Assembly: GCA_024305405.1 (NCBI GenBank)
Contig: JAKNDB010000068.1
Coordinates: 310,001 to 374,000, forward strand
Reading direction: 5' to 3'
DNA from: Dirofilaria immitis
Lineage: Eukaryota; Nematoda; Chromadorea; Rhabditida; Onchocercidae
DNA: 64,000 nt
Positions 43,485-53,490 of the stretch are shown here, piece by piece (position 1 is the first letter of the stretch; each line of letters starts with the position of its first letter). Below the pieces are notes generated by a model that was given only the letters and a program-made list of their open reading frames with translations, was not told the origin of the DNA and searched no databases. The translations under genes and the position numbers were made by a program.

Positions 43485-43850
43485 CAGTAACGGAGAAGCG
43501 GAAGATAACGGATTAGTGTAAATTAGAATATATCATAAATAACGCCGTGGATCGCGGAACGGAAGAAAGCGGAACAGTATGCGACAGAATGTGTATTAAG
43601 CGGGAAGCGAAAGATAACGGATTAGTATACATTAGGATGTGATGTAAATAGTGCAGTGAGCCCGGGAAGTGGATGATAACGGAACTGTGTGAAGCAGAAT
43701 GTCCAATGAGCCGTAAGCGGAAAGTAGCGGATTGATGTGCGGTAAAATGCTTCGCAAATAATGCAATGAGTAGAGGAAAGACAAGAAATGATGTATGATA
43801 GAGAATACGTCGCGAACACTCAAATGGAAGGGGGAGGAAACTAGCAGAAT
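43485..43850. repeat. GC-richer degenerate minisatellite
   Basis: A purine-rich tandem array with alternating ~62- and ~47-bp subunits. Recurrent words are GCGGAAGATAACGGATTAGT, AGAATGTG, AATGAGC and AGCGGGAAGCG. Its base composition is unlike the flanks. It ends about 100 bp upstream of the DNAJC1-like start codon. Confidence 0.8.
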
Positions 43851-43947
43851 GGCATGCGATATTATCCGTATCTGTTGATTATTTGTTAAAAATAATTTAA
43901 CGATATTTTTGGTTAAAACTGTTGAATGTTCATTTCAGAGTTCTTTT

Positions 43948-46900
43948 ATGTTGCGTACAGAGCTATTGCTTTCATTGAAATGCGTTGCGATATTCGCATG
44001 GACAACAAAAGAACTTTTCATCTATGATTTGGTAGAGGAAATAGGCGAAAGCTTTTATAATTTTTATGGAATTTCACAGGTGAAATTTTGCATATTATCA
44101 ATCCAACTTGTAGATCGAATTTATCATTAAGTAGAAAAAAAGAAAAATAATTGTGATAGATTGATTTGATTTTACCGATTTGAATCTACCAATATTATGA
44201 CATGTGATAACTTGATTTGCGATCATAAATCGTATTTTAGCAGTTTTAGAGTTTATTTTTAAATATCAGAAAGCTAAGTTTTATCATATATCATAATGAT
44301 AATAACCGAAGGCAATCAACCAAGAAGCTTTAAAAGAGAATCATTGATTAGTAGATGGATATTTTGAGTAAAGGTGGAAGCAAGTTAGCATCTAATATAT
44401 TCTTGCTTAATATAATTTATTTTTATTTGCGGAAAATAAGTATGCTCAGTGATTGAATTTTTGAGATTTTCGATTTTATGCTTTGTTCTTATTAGTTCTA
44501 CTAAGCTAAGCTGTTGAACGGCTTATTTTTGTTATCTTCTATATTACGCGATGATTTTTCAGGATGCAGAAATTTCAAGTATCAAAAAGCATATCGTCGA
44601 TTAAGTATGGAATGGCATCCAGATCGTAATTCAGACGAAAAAGCTGAAGAGCAATTTAGAAAGGTTTTATTCTGCTTTCATTTAGTATGCATTTCTCATT
44701 TTCTTAATTTTTGATAATATCATTGGAATAGATACTATTTTTTTGTGAATGAAAAATGTTTCCTTCTAGATCGCTGCCATTTATGAAGTTTTGAAATCAC
44801 CTGATTTAAGGGAGGAATACGACCGTATTTTGGAAAAAGGTCTTCCTAACTGGAAACAGCCTGTCTTTTATTATCGGTCGGCTTTTTTTTCTTTTCGCAT
44901 TTAGCAGGCATTTTTTCAATAATTGACGGAAGGCTCTTCTGATGCTTCTGAATTTTGTTATCTTCTATATTAAGCGATGATTTTTCAGGATGCAGAAATT
45001 TCAAGTATCAAAAAAGCGTATCATATAATATCAAACACTTATTTAGTTTTTTGATCTATCATATAGTCAGATTCTAAGCATTATGTTAATATTTAATAAT
45101 CAAACGTTCATTGATATTTATCCGAAACTGGATAATGCTTTGATTTTTTCAGACGTGCTCGGAAGTTATCTTGGTTTGAAGGAATAATTGTGCTTGTAAT
45201 AATTTGTTCGATTGGCCATTATTTTATGTTATGGGGTGCTTACATCGATAAGTATTTAACATTGGTTCGTTTAGTTCTAAATTTGGATAAACCCAATATT
45301 GGTTTTTCAAATTGACAGTTTCTTATTTTTCGTTTATAGTTACTAAACATTGGTGAATATAGCAAAGTAGTTCTGTGAATGAATAAAAATCGAATGAATA
45401 AATAATGAAACAAATAATCGAAGTCAATGAATAATTTCTTGATAATGCTTTCTTATACGATCTCGATATGATTTGGTAATTCCATTTTTCAACTGGAAAT
45501 ATTTCAGAAAGTTGTATCTTGGATTTTTCCCGTTCAGGGCAGTCTTATATATATATGTGTCCTTTGCATGGCTTGTGTTTAAATTAAATTGAAAAAAAAA
45601 TGAAACAATAAAAAATCTGGCCGGAACGAGTAAGAGGGTCGAAATGGTTATCGTTGAAGACTTACTATCTTTTATCACATGCTATTTTGTAGTTTCAAAT
45701 CATGCTATTTTGTAGTCTTCAAATCGTGGCAAATTGCGTAAGAAAGAAATTCGACAATTGAAAAAGATTGGAAGTGATGCGGAAACTATGTATGAGGCAG
45801 AAATAGTTGAAATGCTTTCCGGCGTCTGTCCGTCTTGGCGAAATTCCTTACCAGTATTGATCGTGTCACTTCTCTATAATGCTGCTATTTCGTTACCAAA
45901 TTTTGTTCATAACTATATCAACGTATATCACCCCAAAATGGAGGTTAGCACAGTTTTTCCGACAATTTTATCTTACCAAGAGCTCTTTTCAGTTCTACAA
46001 AGTATTGCAAATTCTTTTTTTTTTAAATTTAATATCTTAATAATTTCGTAGACATAAAAAAAATTGGATTTTCTATCCGCTAATTCTGGATTCGAAAACT
46101 GATCCAAAATGATGTCAGTTGTTTCAAGAAGGATAATAGTGAAGAGGTTCCTTTACGTCGTTACGTCGCAACACAACAACCTGTTTATGAATACGCTATA
46201 GCTTCGGATGTAAAACCAGTTCTTTCTAGTGTTTTTAGTGAAGATTCTGTCGAAAAATCAGGCTTAAAAATAACAGTAAGTAATTTATAATTGATTTTAG
46301 CGTACTGACTCAAGATTGACTCAAGTTTCAAATTTTCTTTAAGATCTCTTAATTTCATATTAAATACCTTAATATTTTATAACTAATGATTTCATTCACC
46401 ACTTAATGAAAAATAATATATTGTTTTTTCAAGTTTCATTATTCATTTTGCTAAATTAAGTAATATGCCATAAAAACAGAAAGATTTTTATATACTCACA
46501 GTAATTAATTGATCATATAGTAATTATTACTAAAAACTATTATATGAAATTTTGTATTGGACGAATACATTATGAGAAAGCTAAAATTTTATTGAAAGAT
46601 TTCTTCCAACAATTTTCAGCTGTTGCACATAGCAATCCATGGACTGGTGAAGAATTGGCACTGCTTGTTAAGCTATGCACCGAAAAGTATCCTGCTGGTA
46701 CACCTAATAGGTAATTTTAGACTTTTTTTAGTTTATCCAATGAAATCAAAAATTCTTTTGATGTTTATGCTGAAGTCATTTGCAGATGGGAATTATTGGC
46801 AAAAATATTTGATCGGCCATTACAAAACATAACTTTTACGGTTGGTAAATTGAAGCAGATGAAGAGGGTTAGTCATCGGATTTAGTTTAAAGTATTTCGA

Positions 46901-47583
46901 AATTCAAAATTTTGTGATATCTTAATAGTTTTACTTCTTGAATACGGTGATAAGAATTTTTCTTAGATTTTATTACATTATTAAATTAAAGAATTAATTT
47001 AAATGTTCTTCATGCACATTTCTTATAAATGTTTAGAGTACTTATTGTAGTTTTCTTTTTAGAATGCCATTGCAATGCTACATACTCGTTATGATACTGT
47101 TTTTTACAGGATGAATATGCAAAATTACTATGTAGCTCACAATCAAGTACTGTTGTGCAAGATGCTGCACAAATAACATTATTGAAACAATCAAGTCAAT
47201 TTTCTGGCGAAAAACCAAGTAATATTTCAAGGAACGGTAATAATGATGAAAAGAGAAGATCCCAATTATATGGTCGGACTATGATCAAAGGTTGTTTGAA
47301 ACAGCACTTCAAGAATTTCCTAAAGGCACTACCGATCGGTAAGATTTCTTTAATTAATATTTGCTTGTTGAGACATAAACGAATGCCAACTTTATTCTTG
47401 TCATTCTATTTATTAGCTAATTAATTATTAATTGAGGTTCAACTTGAGTTAATTTTCAGTTATTGTTTTAGATGGGACAAAATTGCTAACTGCGTACCTA
47501 ATAAAACTAAACAGCAGTGTATAGAACGATTCAAATATTTATCAGAAATGGTGCGACAGAGGAAATTACGTCATAAAAATTAA
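43948..47583 (+). CDS. DNAJC1-like ER J-protein with two SANT domains
   Basis: Membrane co-chaperone of the ER/nuclear envelope that recruits Hsp70 (BiP) through a lumenal J domain. Exons: 43948-44079, 44563-44663, 44770-44876, 45153-45264, 45716-45943, 46052-46279, 46620-46710, 46786-46867, 47110-47338 and 47472-47583. A signal peptide (MLRTELLLSLKCVAIFAW) leads into YDLVEEIGESFYNFYGI. The J domain has KAYRRLSMEWHPDRN with the HPD triad, then IAAIYEVLKSPDLREEYD and GLPNWKQPVFYYR, as in DNAJC1. A TM segment (IIVLVIICSIGHYFMLWGAY) follows. The SANT repeats are NPWTGEELALLVKL...GTPNRWELLA and WSDYDQRLFETALQEFPKGT...CIERFKYLSEMVRQR. Single-base losses occur at 44584-44588 and about 47261-47265, and the start of exon 6 does not phase cleanly. 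A TTTCAG at 43938 may be a trans-splice site. Confidence 0.92.
44953..45024. repeat. Duplicated J-domain exon start inside an intron
   Basis: About 72 bp copying 44526-44597: the intron end TTTTGTTATCTTCTATATTA...GATTTTTCAG and the first ~38 bp of the J-domain exon. The copy includes a perfect TTTTTCAG acceptor, then the exon start, and breaks off into stop codons. It keeps six A's where the parent exon has five. Confidence 0.93.
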
Positions 47584-48065
47584 AAGTAAACTTTTCGAAA
47601 TGGATATATTTAAATGCACTAGCAAAAATCTCTTTTATGATTAAAAAATTTTGGCTCATGAAACCTTGATTCACCGAAATAATACTTTTTAGAATTATTT
47701 ATTCTCTTATAATTTTGTTTTACGATTTTGAAAGATTTAAAAACTTCAGACATTTGGGACTTTCTTAAAAACGTAATGCGAATGGATATTGTAAATATTT
47801 CCCTGTAGAATTATTTATTTTAAGCTCAGCTTTTCCTTTTATCCGTTTTATCATTGCAAGGAGTAGATTTTTGAATATTTATATAGGAGTGATGCTACAA
47901 TTCAAAATTGCAACTTCGGATTATATGTGTATCACATCATATATTTGGCAAAAATATTAACAAAAGAAATATCAAACCAATACAGTATAAATAAACAATG
48001 CATATCAATTTTCAGTATTATGTAATCATAATAGGAACTATAGTACATTTTTATTTTTAATAATT
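47584..48065. other. 3' flank of the DNAJC1-like gene
   Basis: AT-rich sequence with no gene or repeat recognised. It probably contains the 3' UTR. Confidence 0.5.
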
Positions 48066-49966
48066 TGGGCATTCGCATTTGAAATGATTATTTAATTGAA
48101 ATCATGAGAGGACATGAATACATTTGGTGAGCAATATTATCACATATTGTATTTTTATTTCAACATCGATTTTATTTTTCTCTTTCTGTATTGTTTGCTT
48201 CTGTATATTTGATGCGATTTCATAAAGTTTTGTTATAATTTAGTTTCTGACTTTGTTATTTTATTTTTATCACTACTTTTGATATATTTTGCTAAAATTT
48301 TGTATTCAGCCTCATTTAACATCAGAGCAGTTCAAAATAAATGAATGAAACGCGCAAAAATTGTATTAATTCCGTTGTTATTGTTTTTGTCAAATAAATT
48401 TATTGCTGGTTTTTTTATATCATTTTTACATCGCCATTGTGCTATCCAAATGCATTTGTATCACAATGATTGCTAACGTGTTAAAAGATTTAATCTGTCT
48501 TTTACTTTAGCATTTAAAAAAAATTAAATTTTTATTCAAATTTTCTGTTAATGAATTGGCAAAAATATTAAGAAATTTAATTTTTTCAGCTTTCAAAGTT
48601 TAAGAAAGTTTAAATTTTCAATCAAATATTTTAGTGTGGTTTCTTCAAACGTAACAGGCCACTAACCGAACAGCTATTTAAAATACTAATATCAAAAATA
48701 CGATTGAGTATGCTTATAATCAAGTTTGATTTGCAGATTCACATCTGTACTCCGAAGAACGATATGCTGCTCGAGTACGAATTTTTTTTTAACTTTCTTT
48801 TTGCAATATTTATATGATTTTTGTTCAATTATTGAATTCTTGTCAATAAATCTGTTATGAAAATTTTGAAAAAACTGAAATTTCGAAATTTCAATTCTTT
48901 TGCAAATAATTTAGTGTAATTATTTATTGTTTAATTATTTTATATAGATTTTTTGATTTTCGAAATAAATAGCTTAATAATTAATATTAATGATTATTAA
49001 AAAGGCTATGTATCAAGTATTATTATATTTGACATATTGTATGTGTGTGCCTTATATAATAAATATGCAATGCTTTATCTTAATAGAAATCACGATGCCT
49101 TTTGATCGTGAAGGAAAAAATATTTTTACAAAAAGGAAAATTTTCTTGTGAATATCATTCAAGTTATACGGGATTCATTATTATCTCAATGAAAGAGAAG
49201 AAATTGCTTAAATTTAATTTAAAGAAGATGTTTTAGCAGAAAATGCGAAAAATTTCAAATCATTAACTAGAAATTGGTTCTGTAGGACTTAGTAGAGATT
49301 CAGATTAAGTAAAATAATTTGTTTTGTGAAAGTAACACAGGTTCAGCACTTAAATTCCTTTTTTATATTAATAGAATATAGTATTTTAATATCGTATATG
49401 GTGCTGTTTGCAATGCAATATGGCAAATACGTTTTTATTACTTAATGTAATAGTATTTTCTGTTATCCAAATTAGATTGGTCTAAGTAATTATGGCTACC
49501 CTCTTCATTGTCGTTGCTTTTAATTCAACTTTTTGAAATTTTATCGTTTTTTTGCGCTAAATTCATAAAAATGATAATAATATTTAGTTGATATAGGTAA
49601 TTGATATTCAATGAATTATGAAATTGAGATGAGTTATGTTATGCATTTAACTATATTATGTTATGCATTTTTGCGCGTTTCATTCATTTATTTTGAACTG
49701 CTCTGATGTTAAATGAGGCTGAATACAAAATTTTAGCAAAATATATCAAAAAGTAGTGATAAAAATAAAATAACAAAGTCAGAAATTAAATTATAACAAA
49801 ACTTTATGAAATCGCATCAAATATACAAAAACAAACAATACAGAATGAGAAAAAATAAAATCGATGTTGAAATAAAAATACAATATGTGATAATATTGCT
49901 CACCAAATGTATTCATGTCCTCTCATGATTTCAATTAAATAATCATTTCAAATGCGAAAGCCCAAA
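48066..49966. repeat. Inverted segmental duplication of the integrin gene 3' end
   Basis: Most of this block (about 48220-49690) is the reverse complement of 57700-59490, covering the last intron, last exon and downstream flank of the integrin alpha gene. Matching landmarks include GGTTTCTTCAAACGTAACAG, TGTACTCCGAAGAACGA, ATATCGTATATGGTGCTRTTTGCAAT and GCAATATGGCAAATRCG. Its two ends (48066-48360 and 49671-49966) are near-identical ~300-bp inverted repeats of each other, carrying GAACTGCTCTGATGTTAAAT and ATGTATTCATGTCCTCTCAT, so the block is itself palindromic. Confidence 0.85.
48635..48780 (+). pseudogene. Decayed copy of the integrin alpha tail exon
   Basis: Reads CGFFKRNRPLTEQ after a TTTTAG acceptor, matching the last integrin exon at 59105-58959. 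It then has a one-base deletion relative to the parent plus several substitutions, and the parental stop TGA is CGA. It lies in the inverted duplication without the membrane-spanning exon, so it cannot make an integrin tail. Confidence 0.85.
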
Positions 49967-50235
49967 TTCTCTGTTTCTAATGAGTATCGTTTGAAAAAAA
50001 AGAGATTTAATAATATTAATTTCTGAATATAGATTCAAAATATGCATTTTTCATGCCTTCTTTAATGTTGCATTATATTTTCATAGACATTATTTATTCT
50101 ATTCATTAAACTATTAATTTAAAAAGTATGTTTCCACTGTTGAATGGAATTCTACTCTTCCCTGTTTTGGTTTCCTGGCATCATGATTCGTGTGTCATAC
50201 AAACAAGTATTATATATCAGCTCAACAGCAGATAT
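49865..50235. repeat. Left arm of an inverted repeat flanking the zinc-finger gene
   Basis: About 370 bp, roughly 85% identical by eye to the reverse complement of 52862-53195. Shared words include GTTTCTAATGAG, ATATGCATTTTTCATGC, TTCATAGACATTATTT, TTCATTAAACTATTAATTTA and TTTTGGTTTCCT. The inner end is ATCAGCTCAACAGCAGA. Confidence 0.88.
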
Positions 50236-50634
50236 GTTATGTTCGATAATTTAAAGTAAAACTTGTAAATATCTCAATAACATTTTCGAATTATAGAAAC
50301 TGTAATGATCGTAAGTAAATGTTATAAAAAAAAAAATTGAACATTATGAATTGTGCATGAATATTTAAGTAGTAAAATGAATGCAATATGAAAGTCTAAT
50401 TAAAACTGAAAACCTTATATTCAATTTTTATTAACTATTTTTAGCAATCAATTAACTAATAATAAAGATAACATAAAAGGTAAAATAATGCTCACAGTTT
50501 TGCATACGAAATTATTTTCTTTGTTAATATAACTGTTTTGAGAATGTCAGCTGTAGGTGTAATAGCCTTGCAGTGACGTAATATAGTTAATGAATATAAG
50601 ATTTTCAGCTGAATCTTCATGTTTTTTTTATTTC

Positions 50635-51388
50635 TCAGCAAATTATAATTTCCACTGAATTCTGCGCTATAAGAACTGAACTCGCATGGTTTTTATGTTT
50701 ATTCAATTGGAGAGGCTGAGTGAAATTTTTACCGCACACATCGCGTTCGAACAGTTTCTTACTTGTATGTATTTGATAATGCTTTGTTAAGCTACGACGA
50801 TCGCTGAATTCCTTATTACATGCATCACACTTGTGCGGTTTCACACCGATATGTATTAGACTATGTCTATTCAGATTAGCGCGTTGATTGAAACTTTTAC
50901 CGCATACATGGCATTCGAAATGTTTCACGTCTGTATGTGTTCGGTCATGGATAGTTAGTTGGTCGCTGCGACTGAATCTTTTATCGCATACACAGCATAT
51001 TTGAACGGTTTCACGCCTGTATGCACTCGATAATGTCCTGTTAGGCCGGTACGCTTACTGAATTGCTTATTACATACATCGCACTTGTACGGTTTCACGC
51101 CTGTATGTATTAGACTATGTCTATTCAGATTACCCTGTAGATTGAAACTTTGATCGCATACATCGCACTTGTACGGTTTCACGCCTGTATGTATTAGACT
51201 ATGTGATTTCAGATTACACTGTTGAGTGAAACTTTGACCGCATACATCACACTTGTACGGTTTCACGGCTGTATGTATTCGATTATGCATAATCAGTTTG
51301 CTGGACGAAATGAAATCTTTACCACATGTCTCGCACTTGAACAGTTTCTTGTTTGTATTTGTCCTATTATATTCATTTAAATCCAATT
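50635..51388 (-). pseudogene. C2H2 zinc-finger gene, eight fingers, frame broken
   Basis: Encodes an array of C2H2 fingers, DNA-binding in other proteins of the family. Fingers 1-4 and 6-7 are complete (for example CETCGKDFISSSKLIMHNRIH spacing C-X2-C-X12-H-X3-H), joined by HTGVKPYKC linkers where the usual form is TGEKPYKC. Finger 5 has lost its first Cys (Tyr) and is broken at about 50990-50993 by an apparent 2-base GT duplication; finger 8 has Arg for its first Cys and an atypical end. The frame reopens on both sides as CDKRFSRSDQLTI. There is no ATG before finger 1, so a 5' exon is missing or lost. No KRAB, BTB or other effector domain is seen. It may be a young pseudogene or a real gene with a sequence error. 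Confidence 0.75.
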
Positions 51389-52861
51389 AAACAGTTGTTT
51401 TTGCCTGCACTGATAAATTGCTTTTGGTTAGTATCTGAAATTATCTGAAATGATTCACTTCGTAACTTGGTGTGATTCTGGAACCCAAACTAATTTCTAT
51501 GCTGATTTAAAACAGGATATGACATGATATGATGAGGAAAACAAAAAGAATTGACGAAATGTATTTGCGAAATAATTCAGAGATTACAAATCTTTTATAT
51601 AAATTCATGTTATGCAAAATATTGACTATTTCGAAAATTATGAAAAATATTGACTATTTCGAAAATGACGAAAAAACAGATAAAAGCAAAAACTAAAACG
51701 GAAAATTTATAAATTGTTACTTGGGTGATGCAGAATGGTAATGTAGCTACTAGAGTATAATAAGGCAGCAACATATTAATTTGCAAGCAATTTCTACGAT
51801 AAATGGTAATAATTGAAGTTCGAATTCTTCCGGGTAATTTTGAACTGATACTCTAAAAAATATTACACAAAATATATAAATCAACGGAGAGTGAATCGCA
51901 GTGAATAGTAAACGCCGTACTGATTTGGAATGTTATTTGGAGACTGATTTTAAACATTTCTATGAGTACCCAATTACATTGCTTTTAATCTTTTTGCATA
52001 ATCATGAAAGTTTTATGGCGGTGAAAAGTGATTCATGGAAAAAAAGCGAGTTTGAAAAGATTGGTAATCTTTAATACTATACATTTTTGTGGAGTACTGA
52101 CAACTTTTTCATGGTTTCATGGCAAATCACTGGTTTATGTAAATTTATGTGAACCATAATCACGATTATCTCTAATTCGATTGCAACGGATTATTCAACT
52201 TTTTTACTGTGAAATGTAAAATAAAATTAATCAAATGATTTCTGTTAATGAATAATTCATTGCCAAAAGCTATTTGTTAATAATAGAATTTATAGAAATT
52301 GATTATCTCAGGTGTGAAATCTGATTTTAATTATTTTTGCGCATAATATAAATGTTTATTTCTAGCTTTTCCTATATAAAGCCTACTTTTACGAAACATT
52401 AAGTTTTTTTCAAACAAGTCGATTATTCGGAAATTTTGTTTATAAATTTTTATTTTATTCATAAAACTAACATATTTTTTTAACAATTGTTTCATTGGAA
52501 TCAAATACTTTAAATGAGATATCCTTTGTTTTAGAAATGTGAATCAAAACATGCTATATTATGAGGTCACTGTTTATACCAAAATATTTAATAATATAAA
52601 AATATCTTGGTTATATCAATATATTTATTATACGATACGATTTTTCAGTTTCAATTAGATTTTCATATTGTATTCATTTTACTACTTAGATTTTCATACG
52701 TAATTCATAATGTTCAATTTTTTTATAACATTTACTTACTTTACTTACGATCATTACAGTTTCCACCTATAATTCGAAAACATTATTGAGATATTTACAG
52801 TTTTGCTTCACTCCAATTTTTTGTTATTATAAAACTTTAAGTTATTGAACATAGCTTTTCT

Positions 52862-53195
52862 GCTGCTGAGCTGATATGTACTACTTGTCTGTGTGACACA
52901 TAAATCATGATGCTAGGAAACCAAAACAAAGAAGTGTAGAATTCCATCCAACAGCAGAAACATATTGTTATAAATTAATAGTTTAATGAATACGACAAAT
53001 AATGTCTATGAGAATATAATGCAATATAAAGAATGAATGCATGAAAAATGCATATTTTAAATGTATCATAAAGAATTAATATTAATTGAATCTCTCTGTT
53101 TCAAATGAGACTCATTAGAAAGATAGAATTTGGGCTTTCGGATTTGAAACAATTATTCGAAATCATGATAGCACATGAATACATTTACATATTAC
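52862..53195. repeat. Right arm of the inverted repeat
   Basis: Reverse-complement partner of 49865-50235. It begins TCTGCTGCTGAGCTGATATG and ends around GAATACATTT. A short third copy of the outer part lies at about 56935-57010 (TTTCTAATGAGTCTCGTTTG). The 51389-52861 interval between the zinc-finger gene and this arm is AT-rich with nothing recognised. Confidence 0.88.
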
Positions 53196-53229
53196 CACAT
53201 GTTTTACATAAGTTAAGAGGAGAACGAAA

Positions 53230-53490
53230 TTAAGTAATAGCCGATATGGTTCTCCAACTGCCTCGTTGAAGCACATCTTTAGAAATACTTTTAGTGTTCA
53301 AGACCTTTTTCTTCCGTGTAGATGGAGGATCCTGGTACAGTTTTGCTATTATAGGAAATGGCCCCTTTGTTGTAGAAAATGGAGCTCTTTCTAACAACGA
53401 GGACAATTTTAGTTTTCATTTTGCATTATACAGTAAATACGCAAGCACAACATACATCCAGCATTGTTAAATCCAGAAAAAGGAAACACT
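53230..53490 (+). repeat. Dispersed repeat, copy 2
   Basis: Aligns with the reverse complement of 10430-10650 and with 56340-56590; the longest shared word is GGAGGATCCTGGTA. It directly follows the right arm of the inverted repeat. No ORF. Confidence 0.75.

Noticed and set aside
48066..49966. A MITE or other small DNA transposon with 300-bp terminal repeats
   Set aside because: The interior is a copy of integrin intron, exon and flank, so a segmental fold-back duplication explains it better; no target-site duplication was seen.
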